Assembly: GCA_018647265.1 (NCBI GenBank)
Contig: JABGTK010000099.1
Span: forward strand, 1 to 47,823
DNA: 47,823 nucleotides
From: Candidatus Neomarinimicrobiota bacterium
GTDB taxonomy: Bacteria > Fidelibacterota > Marinisomatia > Marinisomatales > TCS55
Reading direction: 5' to 3'
Both the position numbers and the translations under genes were made by a program. Below the pieces are notes generated by a model, which was not told where the DNA came from, did not search any database, and saw only the letters and a list, made by a program, of their open reading frames with translations. Position 1 is the stretch's first letter, and each line of letters starts with the position of its first letter. Of this stretch, positions 26,939-36,707 are shown piece by piece.

Positions 26939-29023
26939 TCAATCCCCTTCTTGAGCTGCTTTTGCAGATGCGGTTACTTTGGTTTCCATCTCACGTGGAA
27001 CTTCTTCATAGTGACTAAATTCTTCAGAATGAATCCCTCGCCCACCGGTTAAAGATCTCAATCTTGTAGAATAATGGTAAAGTTCAGATTGAGGTACTTG
27101 TGCTTTGATCTGCTGAAAAGTTCCATCAGTATCCATGCCGATAATTTTCCCACGGCGGCTGGAGATATCACCCATCACATCACCCATGTAATGTTCTGGA
27201 ACTTTTATTTCTATATTTAGAACCGGTTCCAGTAGACAAGGCTGAGCGGCCAAGAAAGCTTCTCTGAATGCTTGCTTGCCTGCCATTTGGAAAGCTATAT
27301 CCTTGGAGTCAACAGGGTGTTGTTTGCCATCATAAAATTCGGCTTTTAAATCCACCACACGATATCCCGCCAACACACCTTCTGCAACTGCTGCATTTAC
27401 ACCCTTTTCAACTGAAGGAACAAATACACGGTCAACATTTTGGCCAACTAAAGAATGGGAGAACTCAACGCCTTCACCACGAGATTTAGGCTCAACTTTC
27501 ATCCATACTTCTGCAAATTGCCCTGCACCACCACTTTGTTTTTTATGACGGTATTTTGATGCGCCTTTACCCCGAATTGTTTCCCGGTATGGAATCCGTG
27601 GTTTGAATGTTTCTACTTCCACATTGAATCGCCGTTTCAACCTATCGATTGATACATGAAGGTGCAATTCTCCCTGTCCTGAAAGGACCGTTTGACGAAG
27701 TTCGGAATCCACATTATAAACAAAGGTTGAATCTTCTTCATGGATTGTAGCCAACCCAGTAGCTATCTTTTCTTCATCACCTTTGGATTTAGACCGTACA
27801 CCAAGATGAATATTCGAATTGGGCAGTTTAACAGATGGAAGCCTTACTTTATTCTCGGGACCCGTAAGAGTATTTCCTGTATGAGTATCTTTCAATTTGA
27901 CAACCGAACCAATATCGCCCGCATTCAATTTGGTTACAGCGGTACGGGTTTTCCCATTCATCAAAAACATTTGACCAAAGCGCTCTGTATTGCCACGGGA
28001 TGTATTGTGCAATTCCATCCCAGGTGAAACTGTCCCAGAATAGACACGGAAAAAAGAAAGGTCACCAACGTGGGCTTCACTAATAGTTTTAAATACATGA
28101 ACGACAGGGCTATTCCCATCCAAATCAACATCGACCGCTTCACCTGTATTCGCATTCGTAGCCTTAATTTTTGCTCGATCAATGGGAGATGAACCGTATT
28201 TTGCAATAAAATCCATCACCCTCGCCACCCCTATATTTTGCGTTGCGGTTGTACAAAACACTGGAATAAATACTTGATCCTGAATAGCTCTGTGCAATCC
28301 TTCGCGCATTTCTTCTTCGGATAAATTCCCTTGTTCAAAAAATTTCTCCATCAAAGAATCATCAGATTCAGCCACATATTCAATCAATTCCTGGTGTAAT
28401 TCTTTGACACGGTCTTTCCAATCGTCCGGCAATGCTTCTTCTGTGTATTGTCCACTACCATCTGTTTTATAGGTAATCAATTCACTACGAAGTACATCTA
28501 TAATTTGGTTAAATCCCGGGCCCGCATTTACTGGTAATTGCATAGGGAAAACATTTCCGCCAAAATGATTTTTGCACTGCTGAACAATTTGGTCGAATTT
28601 GGCATGTTCTCGGTCCAGACCATTCACTACGATCATTTTGGGGAGACCATAATTATTGGCATAATTCCAAACTTGTTCTGTCCCTACCTCTACGCCATTA
28701 ACAGCATGGATAGTTATAAGGGCAAGATCCACCACTGCCAATGAAGAAATGGATTCACCGATAAAATCGAGATAACCGGGTGTATCGATTACATTAAATT
28801 TGGTATTCATCCACTCCACATGGAGGGGTGACGAATGGATCGATATCTGTCGATCATGCTCATCGCGGTGATAATCTGAAATGGTGGTACCCACTTCAAT
28901 GGATCCTATGCGGTTTATTTCGCCTCCGCTGGACAGCATAGATTCAGAAAGTATAGTTTTCCCTGAAGCCCCATGGCCCACAATTGCGAAATTACGAATA
29001 TCTTTAGCTGCGTAATCTTTCAT
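26939..29023 (-). CDS. EF-G-like translational GTPase (EF-G2 type)
   Basis: The 694-aa protein has a GTPase domain with a G1 motif GHGASGKT (16-23) in place of the canonical GHVDHGKT, VIDTPGYLDF (G3) and VNGLD (G4). Domains II-V follow: SGQGELHLHVSIDRL, PRIPYRETI and the C-terminal MGDVMGDISSRRGKIIGMD. The altered P-loop marks the EF-G-like paralogue group, not the housekeeping EF-G. The ribosome binding site is AAGAGGA. Role in translation is uncertain; such proteins may assist under stress or in ribosome recycling. Confidence 0.9.
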   Translation of the reverse strand: MKDYAAKDIRNFAIVGHGASGKTILSESMLSSGGEINRIGSIEVGTTISDYHRDEHDRQISIHSSPLHVEWMNTKFNVIDTPGYLDFIGESISSLAVVDLALITIHAVNGVEVGTEQVWNYANNYGLPKMIVVNGLDREHAKFDQIVQQCKNHFGGNVFPMQLPVNAGPGFNQIIDVLRSELITYKTDGSGQYTEEALPDDWKDRVKELHQELIEYVAESDDSLMEKFFEQGNLSEEEMREGLHRAIQDQVFIPVFCTTATQNIGVARVMDFIAKYGSSPIDRAKIKATNANTGEAVDVDLDGNSPVVHVFKTISEAHVGDLSFFRVYSGTVSPGMELHNTSRGNTERFGQMFLMNGKTRTAVTKLNAGDIGSVVKLKDTHTGNTLTGPENKVRLPSVKLPNSNIHLGVRSKSKGDEEKIATGLATIHEEDSTFVYNVDSELRQTVLSGQGELHLHVSIDRLKRRFNVEVETFKPRIPYRETIRGKGASKYRHKKQSGGAGQFAEVWMKVEPKSRGEGVEFSHSLVGQNVDRVFVPSVEKGVNAAVAEGVLAGYRVVDLKAEFYDGKQHPVDSKDIAFQMAGKQAFREAFLAAQPCLLEPVLNIEIKVPEHYMGDVMGDISSRRGKIIGMDTDGTFQQIKAQVPQSELYHYSTRLRSLTGGRGIHSEEFSHYEEVPREMETKVTASAKAAQEGD

Positions 29024-29141
29024 TTTAAATCCTCTTAAAGATTTTCAATCAAAATTGGGTGTTTCTCTACCTCGGACAAAGGATGGAGGCCCCAAGTGTA
29101 CTTACGAGAGAGGATTTATTTCAAGGATTATTAAATGGTAA

Positions 29142-29411
29142 TTAAAAGATATCTTGCTGGACACCTTCTATATATGCGCGTAGGATTGGGGGCACAAAAA
29201 CATTCCCCAAATCAAGTTTACCAAATTCTCGGGCCAATATACCCAATCGTTGGTCGATTGGTTTGATTTTGTTCAGTACAATATATGCTTCTTCATTTAC
29301 CGAACACATACCACCTTGAAAATCTCCTTTTCCCTGGGCGATATTTATATTCAATTTATCCGCTAACTCTTCAAATAAGTTGAGCAGTTTTTCAGGTTTC
29401 ATTTTTCTCAT
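29142..29411 (-). CDS. Conserved-looking 89-aa protein of unknown function
   Basis: The small soluble protein (KPEKLLNLFEELADKLNI ... GGMCSVNEEAYIVLNK ... LAREFGKLDL) begins 3 nt after the manC stop, so coupling is likely; a second ATG lies at residue 4. No signal peptide or membrane segment. The internal MCSVNEEAYIVLNK has a look shared with small FCB-group proteins that accompany sugar nucleotide genes, but I cannot name the family. Confidence 0.65.
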   Translation of the reverse strand: MRKMKPEKLLNLFEELADKLNINIAQGKGDFQGGMCSVNEEAYIVLNKIKPIDQRLGILAREFGKLDLGNVFVPPILRAYIEGVQQDIF

Positions 29412-29414
29412 GGA

Positions 29415-30473
29415 TTATAAAAGATCGTCCCGTTTCTTTTTCTCCAGATATTTTACCAATTCTTTCACATCTTCAACTTTTTCCCGGGGAACAACCAATG
29501 TTGCATCTTTGGTATTTACCACCACAATATTGTCCAATCCGATAACTGCAGTAAAATGGCCGTTAGACTGTATGAGATTATTCTTTCCTTCTATGACCAC
29601 ACCTTCGCCACGGATGACATTTTGATCCTTTGATTTTGGCGAAACATCAAATACAGTATCCCAGGAGCCAAGGTCATTCCAATCAAATTCTGCCTTCACC
29701 ACGTAGATATCATCAGATTTTTCCATTAATCCGTAGTCAATGGATTCAGGTTTAATATTATTCCATAACCGTTTAAAATCTTGTTTTGATGCAATCAGTT
29801 TTTCGATTTTTACCAATTGATCATTTAAATCGGGCATATGTTTTTCAATCTTTTTAAAAAAGGTTGATACCCTCCAGACAAACATACCACCATTCCATAA
29901 AAAATCGCCACTTTCTATAAATCGCTTGGCCAAAGTATGATGGGGTTTTTCAGCAAATGTTTTTACCCTAAAACCATTCAAATGATCTTCCGGACTATTT
30001 TGATCATACTGAATATATCCGTACCCAGTAGCAGGGAAAGTGGGCTCAATCCCGATCGTCACTAAAGAATCATTTTTGTTGGCCAATTGAATAGCAGACC
30101 GAACTGTTTTTGCAAATTTTTGAGCACCCACAATTAAATGATCTGCCGGGAATACGCTCATGACAGCATCCTTCCCCAGTTTTTTTATATGGAGCGCCGC
30201 CAACCCAATGGCTGCCGCGGTATCTTTTCCGCTAGGTTCAACAATGATATTTTTGGGTTTAACACCCTTTATTGTCTTTTTTATTTTGGGCGCCAGATTT
30301 GGGCCCGTTACTATAAATACATCTTCGACATTTTTCATTTTCACCAAACGATTAACAGTCATTTGGAGCATGGATTCATTGCCGACAATATTTAAAAGTT
30401 GTTTTGGATTTTCTTTCCGACTGGCTGGCCAAAAACGAGTCCCCCGTCCACCAGCCATTATGACACAATACAT
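29415..30473 (-). CDS. manC: Mannose-1-phosphate guanylyltransferase
   Basis: The enzyme makes GDP-mannose from mannose-1-phosphate and GTP. The 352-aa single-domain form has the nucleotidyltransferase signature MAGGRGTRFWPASR (6-19), KPKNIIVEPSGKDTAAAIG, FPADHLI and FAEKP (about 181-185), then FLWNGGMFVW. It has no C-terminal isomerase domain. It begins directly after the lipoprotein stop (TAAATG). GDP-mannose would feed polysaccharide or glycolipid synthesis. Confidence 0.95.
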   Translation of the reverse strand: MYCVIMAGGRGTRFWPASRKENPKQLLNIVGNESMLQMTVNRLVKMKNVEDVFIVTGPNLAPKIKKTIKGVKPKNIIVEPSGKDTAAAIGLAALHIKKLGKDAVMSVFPADHLIVGAQKFAKTVRSAIQLANKNDSLVTIGIEPTFPATGYGYIQYDQNSPEDHLNGFRVKTFAEKPHHTLAKRFIESGDFLWNGGMFVWRVSTFFKKIEKHMPDLNDQLVKIEKLIASKQDFKRLWNNIKPESIDYGLMEKSDDIYVVKAEFDWNDLGSWDTVFDVSPKSKDQNVIRGEGVVIEGKNNLIQSNGHFTAVIGLDNIVVVNTKDATLVVPREKVEDVKELVKYLEKKKRDDLL

Positions 30474-32147
30474 TTAGTTTTTCTCTCCTATCTTAAGAGG
30501 GCCAACATCAATATCCCAATTGGCGCGTACATCGAAAGTATCGGGATGAATATAAAACCATTCACTGGCTTGAAAAGGATAAGCTGACCCATGGGAATAT
30601 TTTTTATCCCTATCCAGGTCATCAATAATCATCAAGCGATATGGACCCTCAGGTATGTGTTTAAAGTGGAATTGTTGGTTGGAATTTACAGAAGAATAGA
30701 AAATTTCAGGTTCTTTTTTCAGCATCTTTAACTCTATCAATGGATTGACACCCTTCATTTCGAATGACCCACTAATTCCGCCGTATCCCAATTTCTTTTC
30801 TGATTTTATATTTACATAGGAGATTGAATCTTTTAAGGTTTTTCCTTCTATTGGGGTAAGTCCTTCAGAAAATATTATCAATTTGTATTTGGTTTTCTCT
30901 TTCCAACCAGTGGGCGGAATAAAAGCAATTTCCGTCGGATTTATCCAATTCAACTTCGTAACAACTGTATCTGTATCTGCTACCATAAAAAATGTACTAT
31001 CAAAAATGGAAATAACCGGTTTTGAAAAAACTATAGATACAATTGGTCCCTCATTTTTTTCCAATTGGATGGTAACTGATTTCTCCGGCTTCAACCGTTT
31101 TAAATGGGTTGTGTCTCTTTTAGTTGGGATGCGAATATTAATTTTTGCATCAGATAGCATTGTATCAACACCCGAAAAAACTGAACTTAATTTCAATTCT
31201 GCTTTCCCCGCTGACAAGGTATCAGCCGAAATCATTAGGAACCTTTTTTTATCCTGGGCATCTTGATAAAACTTTGGCTGATGGTCATTTTCATCAGAAT
31301 CAACAATAGCTAACCCACCGAGTTCAACATTACTTTCCAGTTCCCTATTAAAATGTATCCAGCCCCAGCGTTTGCCTTTCCATTCTCCATGGGTCATTTT
31401 CAACGGCGGTGTTTCCCGCTTCGGCTGCATTGAGATTCCATTAAGAGATTGTTTCTCGCCTAAATTATATGTCTTTTTTGATGTAACACCATAGGCCATT
31501 CGTTCGGGGACGAGCCCCGCCCCGGCAGCACTCCGTTCAATGCCCATAATTATATATTCCCCAGGAGCCAGATACTTAAAATTGAAGTTTCCCTCATCGT
31601 CCGCTTCAGACACATAAAGAGGTTCTTTGAAAAAAATAGAATCTTCAAACCCCTTTTCCAATTTCCATAAATGGGCTGCGTAGGATTCTTCGCCATGAAT
31701 ACGGCCGGAAATTTGGCCTTCATCTATAATCGCACCTGTACTGTAAGCCACTTGGATGGATTGACCTAAGGCTACACCTCGTTCATCCTTCAGATTGCGA
31801 TTGATTGTAATGACGTAAGTTTGGTTTTTTAATAATTCCTCTGGGAAATCCAAGATTATCTCATCGTCACCATAGATAGGTTCGATCAGCGAATCCAGGC
31901 GGGGAGATATTTTTACCGCATTTTTTAAAGATTTTTCATCAATATATTCGGAAAATTTGAGCGTAACAATTCCACCTTCAAAGTGGATGCTTCCCCCTTC
32001 CGGGATAGCGGAAATAAAAGCCGGCGGCGTTTCATCCTCGGGCCCACCGCCTGGGGATGAGACAGCCGCACATGAATAAATCATGAGCGCAATGCCCATT
32101 AGAGCAATGACTTTGCTAAATCTTTTTAATATAAATGGGTAAATCAA
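30474..32147 (-). CDS. Ig-like (Big_5) domain lipoprotein
   Basis: The 557-aa lipoprotein has a signal sequence with n-region KRFSK and a lipobox IYSC (Cys26). The next residues AAVSSPGGGPEDETPP, followed by FISAIPEGGSIHFEGG...VTLKFSEYID, match a recurrent N-terminus of Ig-like-domain surface lipoproteins in the FCB group. Further Ig-like/carboxypeptidase-regulatory-like domains follow to the end (GEYIIMGIERS, EGPYRLMIIDDLDRD). The start is a TTG at 32147; the only nearby ATG would remove the positively charged n-region. Possibly cell-envelope structural. Confidence 0.75.
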   Translation of the reverse strand: MIYPFILKRFSKVIALMGIALMIYSCAAVSSPGGGPEDETPPAFISAIPEGGSIHFEGGIVTLKFSEYIDEKSLKNAVKISPRLDSLIEPIYGDDEIILDFPEELLKNQTYVITINRNLKDERGVALGQSIQVAYSTGAIIDEGQISGRIHGEESYAAHLWKLEKGFEDSIFFKEPLYVSEADDEGNFNFKYLAPGEYIIMGIERSAAGAGLVPERMAYGVTSKKTYNLGEKQSLNGISMQPKRETPPLKMTHGEWKGKRWGWIHFNRELESNVELGGLAIVDSDENDHQPKFYQDAQDKKRFLMISADTLSAGKAELKLSSVFSGVDTMLSDAKINIRIPTKRDTTHLKRLKPEKSVTIQLEKNEGPIVSIVFSKPVISIFDSTFFMVADTDTVVTKLNWINPTEIAFIPPTGWKEKTKYKLIIFSEGLTPIEGKTLKDSISYVNIKSEKKLGYGGISGSFEMKGVNPLIELKMLKKEPEIFYSSVNSNQQFHFKHIPEGPYRLMIIDDLDRDKKYSHGSAYPFQASEWFYIHPDTFDVRANWDIDVGPLKIGEKN

Positions 32148-32160
32148 ATTTGAAATTATT

Positions 32161-32868
32161 CTATTCAGGAGGGGTCAAATTTACAGGAATTACTTTTTCA
32201 AATGTCATCTCAGTTTCACTCACTTGAGTTGTAACACACCATACCTTTACTCCAACTTGTTTTGCTGCTAATAATGCTTTTGCGAATTTGAGATCTCGAT
32301 CCCACATGGGTTCAAATCGATTTGCATCAAACCTTTGGCAAACAAACAAAATCCCAGCACCATTGCCTTCTTTAACCAATTCCGATAAAGCCTCTGCGTG
32401 GCGGGTGCCTCTTGCTGTAATTGCATCGGGGAATTTTGCCAATCCATTTTCTACATAAGTCACGGATTTCACTTCTAAATAAAAGGGCTTTTCATTTTTA
32501 TCTTTCAACAGGAAATCAAAACGATGGTTCCCATGGGATATTTCTGATCGGACATATTGAAATTCTTTAAACATGGGCAAATCGCCTCGTTGTAACGATT
32601 CCTTCACAAATCGATTTGGTAATGCTGATACCAGTGATATCAATTGACCTTGATGGCGAACCATGACTGTGGAATATTTTGTTTTTCGTTCAGATTTTTT
32701 AGGCGCCCGCCGCAACAAAAGATCAGCGCCGGAAAGGAGCAATTCCTTTAACCGTCCTGGATCGGGTAAATGGGAACGTACAATTTTACCATCCACTTCT
32801 ACCATAGTTATAAAGCGATTAGGCCGTTCAACAAATTTTCCTGAAATTAGAGGGCCTTCAATTTTCAT
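32161..32868 (-). CDS. sfsA: SfsA family protein
   Basis: The 235-aa protein has the SfsA N-terminal OB-like part (PNRFITMVEVDGKIVRSHLPDPGRL) and a PD-(D/E)XK nuclease-like core (RFDFLL ... FYLEVKSVT), then FPDAITARGTRH. SfsA binds DNA in E. coli; its physiological role is unclear. The ATG at 32868 is chosen over an in-frame TTG at 32883. It begins 145 nt from the divergent Lrp-type gene. Confidence 0.92.
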   Translation of the reverse strand: MKIEGPLISGKFVERPNRFITMVEVDGKIVRSHLPDPGRLKELLLSGADLLLRRAPKKSERKTKYSTVMVRHQGQLISLVSALPNRFVKESLQRGDLPMFKEFQYVRSEISHGNHRFDFLLKDKNEKPFYLEVKSVTYVENGLAKFPDAITARGTRHAEALSELVKEGNGAGILFVCQRFDANRFEPMWDRDLKFAKALLAAKQVGVKVWCVTTQVSETEMTFEKVIPVNLTPPE

Positions 32869-33013
32869 TTGTTTTTTCCGCAAATCATAAGGTAGAAATT
32901 AGAATATAAAAAACAATCTATTCATTCATATTGATAGTGCAGAATTATATTTGGAAAATATACTGTTAAACTATAGATTCTTCCGTTATTTTGCTCCATA
33001 AACGAATAATCTT

Positions 33014-33472
33014 ATGCACTTAGACCAAACAGACAAAGGGATATTGGACGAATTACAGTCCAATGCGCGGATCACCAATGCCGCATTGGCCAAGCGAGTG
33101 AACCTTTCTCCTTCCAGCACTTTGGAACGGGTAAAGAAGCTTGAGGCCAGTGGACTTATTGAACGATATGTTACTTTATTGAATTCGCAAAAAGCCGGTT
33201 ACACCTGCATGACATTTGTGGAAGTCACCTTAGCCCGCCATGGCGAAACACCGGTAGATGATTTCTTCAAAGCTATTGCTGATATGGATGAAGTTCTGGA
33301 ATGCCACCACATAACTGGTGAAGGTGATTTTTTATTAAAGATAGCCACACGGGACATTCCCCATTATGATGAGTTGATTCTCCATGGATTGTCCGCCCTT
33401 ACCAATGTGGAACATTTGAAAACTTCTGTCGTCCTTTCCACTTTTAAACACCAAACCAGGCTACCAATCTAA
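33014..33472 (+). CDS. Lrp/AsnC family transcriptional regulator
   Basis: The 152-aa regulator has an N-terminal winged helix (LDQTDKGILDELQSNARITNAALAKRVNLSPSS, about 3-37) and a RAM effector domain (CHHITGEGDFLLKI). It leads the + strand tyrosine operon by 1 nt from the aminotransferase (TAATATG), so it is probably its own regulator, sensing an aromatic amino acid or a pathway intermediate. This is inferred from position. Confidence 0.93.
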   Translation: MHLDQTDKGILDELQSNARITNAALAKRVNLSPSSTLERVKKLEASGLIERYVTLLNSQKAGYTCMTFVEVTLARHGETPVDDFFKAIADMDEVLECHHITGEGDFLLKIATRDIPHYDELILHGLSALTNVEHLKTSVVLSTFKHQTRLPI

Positions 33473-33473
33473 T

Positions 33474-34559
33474 ATGGCGCTCGTTCCATCCTATATCCAG
33501 AATCTCGCCAATTATGTCCCCGGGAAACCCATTGAAGAGGTCCAACGAGAATTAGGGTTGGATCATGTGGATAAATTAGCATCCAATGAAAATTCGTTGG
33601 GACCATCCCCAAAAGCAATCGAAGCAATGGAGAAATCTTTATCAGGTCTTCATCGTTATCCTGATGTTTCCGGTTTTGAACTAAGAACCAAACTGGCCAA
33701 CCGATTCAATATAAAAATAGAAAATGTGATCTTAGGTGGTGGCAGTGAAGGTATTATGTCCACTATTATGCGGACATTTTTACTCAGCGATGACGAATTG
33801 GTTTCAGCCGCAAACTCATTCATCGGTTTCCGCGTTTTGGCCAATGCCTCCGGGCGAAAGGTCCACTGGGTACCCATGAAAAACCATCGTTATGACTTGG
33901 AAGCTATGGCAAAAAAAGTTACAGACTATACCAAAATCATTTATATTGCCAATCCCGATAATCCCATGGGGACTTACATAACCCGGGAAGAATTTGACGA
34001 ATTTTATACACATATCCCGGCACGAGTCCTTATCATATTAGACGAAGCTTATTATGAATTCGCCCAGTCCAAAACAGACTTCCCAGACTCCATGGCCTAT
34101 CGCTATGATAATGTCATTACATTGCGGACATTTTCAAAAGCATACGGGTTGGCGGGATTGCGGATTGGCTATGGCTTTGCACACAAAGAACTCATTCGCA
34201 ACCTGATGAAAGTAAAAGAACCATTTTCACCTTCGCTTATCGCTCACATTGCCGGTTCAGCCGCCATGAATGATGATGAATTTTTAAGTAGAACATTGGC
34301 CATTAATGAAGCAGGATATACATTTTTGAAAGACCAACTCACATCCTTGGGAATTGAAACTGTCCCGTCTGTTGCCAATTTTATTACCACTATATGGCTG
34401 TCTCAAGAACAGGCGAAAGAAGTTACCCAATCCTTGCTAAACAAAGGCGTCATTGTGAGAAACCTAAAGGCATTCGGATGGCCCAATTGTATCCGTATAT
34501 CCATCGGTACCGCCGAAGAAAACGGCCGATTTATTCAGGCTCTAAAATCAATTCTATAA
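33474..34559 (+). CDS. HisC-like aminotransferase, probable tyrosine/aromatic aminotransferase
   Basis: The 361-aa class I/II PLP enzyme has K222 in TFSKAYGLAGLRIGY, an ASNENSLGPSP start and an NPDNPMG motif. It resembles histidinol-phosphate aminotransferase. Inside a homogentisate operon, with no histidine genes nearby, it most likely converts tyrosine (or phenylalanine) to 4-hydroxyphenylpyruvate. Substrate assignment is from context. Confidence 0.88.
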   Translation: MALVPSYIQNLANYVPGKPIEEVQRELGLDHVDKLASNENSLGPSPKAIEAMEKSLSGLHRYPDVSGFELRTKLANRFNIKIENVILGGGSEGIMSTIMRTFLLSDDELVSAANSFIGFRVLANASGRKVHWVPMKNHRYDLEAMAKKVTDYTKIIYIANPDNPMGTYITREEFDEFYTHIPARVLIILDEAYYEFAQSKTDFPDSMAYRYDNVITLRTFSKAYGLAGLRIGYGFAHKELIRNLMKVKEPFSPSLIAHIAGSAAMNDDEFLSRTLAINEAGYTFLKDQLTSLGIETVPSVANFITTIWLSQEQAKEVTQSLLNKGVIVRNLKAFGWPNCIRISIGTAEENGRFIQALKSIL

Positions 34560-34572
34560 ATTTGAGGATATT

Positions 34573-35661
34573 ATGAATAATTATAAAATTAACGCATTTG
34601 ACCACTGTGAACTGTATGTGAGCAATGCCAAGCAGGCGGCCCATTATTACCGTAGCTGTCTCGGATTTCAGCCCATTGGTTATAAAGGGCTTGAAACGGG
34701 TAGCCGTGATAAAGTCAGTTATGTGATGAAACAGAATCAAGTTCGATTTGTGTTGAGTTCTCCCTTGAGCCCAGGAACAGAAATGGGCCTCCACATTGAT
34801 AAGCATGGGGATGGAGTAAAGGATGTTTCTTTCTCTGTAGATAATGCAGAAAATGCATGGAAGGAAACCACTTCTCGAGGGGCTGAAAGTGTAAGTAAAC
34901 CAAAATTGATCGAGGATGAAAAAGGTGAAGCAGTCGTTGCCACCATCAAAACTTATGGCGATACCACCCATACTTTTGTTGAGCGAAATAATTATAATGG
35001 AGTCTTTCTTCCCGGCTACGAAGTGATGGATGTGGATATGGTTGCAGACCCAGTAGGCATCGTCCATATTGATCATGTGGTGGGGAATCAACCTGATGGC
35101 GTTATGCAACCAGTTTGTGATTTTTATGAAAAGGTATTTGGCTGGCATCGGTTTTGGTCCGTGGATGACAAGGATGTCTCCACCGAATACACCTCTCTCC
35201 GTTCAGTCGTAATGGCCAATGAAAATGAAAAAATTAAAATGCCCATTAACGAGCCGGCGGATGGATTAAAAAAATCCCAGATCCAAGAATTTGTAGATTT
35301 CTATGAAGGGGCAGGCGTTCAACACATTGCCATGTCGTCCCGGGATATCATAGAGACTGTCAAAAAATTAAGAGCCAAAGGAGTTGACTTTTTACCCACA
35401 CCTCAATCCTATTATGATACCCTTATAGAAAGGGTTGGCGAATTTGAAGAGGATATCAAAATCCTCGCTGAATTGGGTATTTTAGTAGATGCAGATGAAA
35501 ACGGATATATGCTCCAGATATTCACCAAACCGATCCAGGATCGCCCCACCTTGTTTTACGAAATCATTCAGCGGAAAGGATCCAACAGCTTTGGTAAAGG
35601 TAATTTTAAAGCCCTTTTTGAATCCATCGAAAGAGAACAGGCCCTTCGCGGTAACCTATAA
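34573..35661 (+). CDS. hppD: 4-hydroxyphenylpyruvate dioxygenase
   Basis: HPPD converts 4-hydroxyphenylpyruvate to homogentisate. The 362-aa two-domain vicinal-oxygen-chelate protein has all three iron ligands: His168 (IDHVVGN), His251 (GVQHIAMSS) and Glu330 (LFYEIIQRKG). The diagnostic QIFTKPIQDRPT block is present (315-326). RBS GAGGA, 13 nt after the aminotransferase stop. Second step of the tyrosine pathway. Confidence 0.97.
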   Translation: MNNYKINAFDHCELYVSNAKQAAHYYRSCLGFQPIGYKGLETGSRDKVSYVMKQNQVRFVLSSPLSPGTEMGLHIDKHGDGVKDVSFSVDNAENAWKETTSRGAESVSKPKLIEDEKGEAVVATIKTYGDTTHTFVERNNYNGVFLPGYEVMDVDMVADPVGIVHIDHVVGNQPDGVMQPVCDFYEKVFGWHRFWSVDDKDVSTEYTSLRSVVMANENEKIKMPINEPADGLKKSQIQEFVDFYEGAGVQHIAMSSRDIIETVKKLRAKGVDFLPTPQSYYDTLIERVGEFEEDIKILAELGILVDADENGYMLQIFTKPIQDRPTLFYEIIQRKGSNSFGKGNFKALFESIEREQALRGNL

Positions 35662-35675
35662 ATTTTGAAACAATA

Positions 35676-36641
35676 ATGAAATTCATTACTTACTCAGAAA
35701 ATAATAATACCGAACACCGATTCGGGTTTAAGATTGAGGACAGGATTGTAGATGTCACGCGCGCAGCGAAGTGGATTAACCAAAATAATGGGAATGATAT
35801 ATTTCTTTCCCTTCCAAGTTCCTTGAAAGAAACCCTTTCGAATTGGGATCAGAATTTTTCTCTTTTGAAAAAATTAGATTTCGAAGTTTCTAAAGGTGAC
35901 TTGGATGCATTATCCCAAGCTGAATCTGATTTGGTCATTTTACCTCCCATTCCCGACCCACCGTCATTCCGAGATTTTTATGCATTTGAGCAACACGTCC
36001 TTTCTGCACGAAAACTCCGTGGACTAGACATGAATCCCGATTGGTACAAATTAGCCATATTCTATTTTTCCAATCCTAATTGCGGTTATGGTCATGGTGC
36101 AGAAATTCCATATCCTTTACAAACGACTGAGCTGGATTTTGAATTGGAGTTCGCCGTCATCATTGGTAACGGTGGTTCTAACATTAAAGCTGAAAATGCG
36201 GGTGAGGTGATTGCCGGTTATACTATTTTAAATGATTGGTCTTCTCGCAACCTCCAGCGTGAAGAAATGCCCATGAGTCTCGGGCCAGCAAAGGGTAAGG
36301 ATTTTGCCTCAAGTTTTGGTCCATATATGGTAACTACCGACGAACTTGAAGATGCTTGGGGCGAAGATGGGAAACTCCACTTACGCATGACGTGTCATGT
36401 GAATGGTAAGAAAATTTCAGACGGAAATACAAACGACCTTTATCACTCTTTTGGTGAAATGATTGAACGGGCCAGCATGAATACAAAATTAGTCCCGGGA
36501 GAATATATCGGTTCAGGAACTGTTGGCACCGGCTGCATTTTAGAACTCCGTCCCGAAAATACCGGTGGTTGGATTGAAAAAGGTGATGTAGTTACATTAG
36601 AAGTTGAACGACTGGGAATTTTAGAGAATAAAATAGTGTAG
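35676..36641 (+). CDS. Fumarylacetoacetate hydrolase family protein
   Basis: The 321-aa protein has the FAH fold: DFELEFAVIIG (acidic metal ligands), AGYTILNDWSSRNLQ, MSLGPAKGKDFASSFGPYMV and GSGTVGTGC. In this operon it most likely hydrolyses fumarylacetoacetate to fumarate and acetoacetate, the last step. It is shorter than the eukaryotic FAH (~420 aa), like many bacterial FAH-family hydrolases, so other 2-oxo-acid hydrolase activities are possible. No isomerase gene sits in the operon. Confidence 0.88.
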   Translation: MKFITYSENNNTEHRFGFKIEDRIVDVTRAAKWINQNNGNDIFLSLPSSLKETLSNWDQNFSLLKKLDFEVSKGDLDALSQAESDLVILPPIPDPPSFRDFYAFEQHVLSARKLRGLDMNPDWYKLAIFYFSNPNCGYGHGAEIPYPLQTTELDFELEFAVIIGNGGSNIKAENAGEVIAGYTILNDWSSRNLQREEMPMSLGPAKGKDFASSFGPYMVTTDELEDAWGEDGKLHLRMTCHVNGKKISDGNTNDLYHSFGEMIERASMNTKLVPGEYIGSGTVGTGCILELRPENTGGWIEKGDVVTLEVERLGILENKIV

Positions 36642-36686
36642 GGGCGACTCCACGCCTAACGGCGGGTAAACATGACTAGCGCCTAC
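36638..36686. repeat. Inverted repeat between FAH and HGD genes
   Basis: Outer arms GTAGGGGC/GCGCCTAC (one mismatch) enclose an inner CGCC-TAAC-GGCG hairpin. It overlaps the FAH stop. It shares the words GGCGGG and, on the minus strand, CGCCCCT with the hairpin element at 23755-23857, so it may be a related degraded intergenic repeat. Confidence 0.35.
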
Positions 36687-36707
36687 TGAACTAACGAAAG
36701 ATATTTA

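Noticed and set aside
34531-35148. 205-aa open frame on the minus strand opposite the dioxygenase gene
   Set aside because: The plus strand encodes a full HPPD with all iron ligands; the antisense frame has no start signal or recognisable domain and is a coding shadow.
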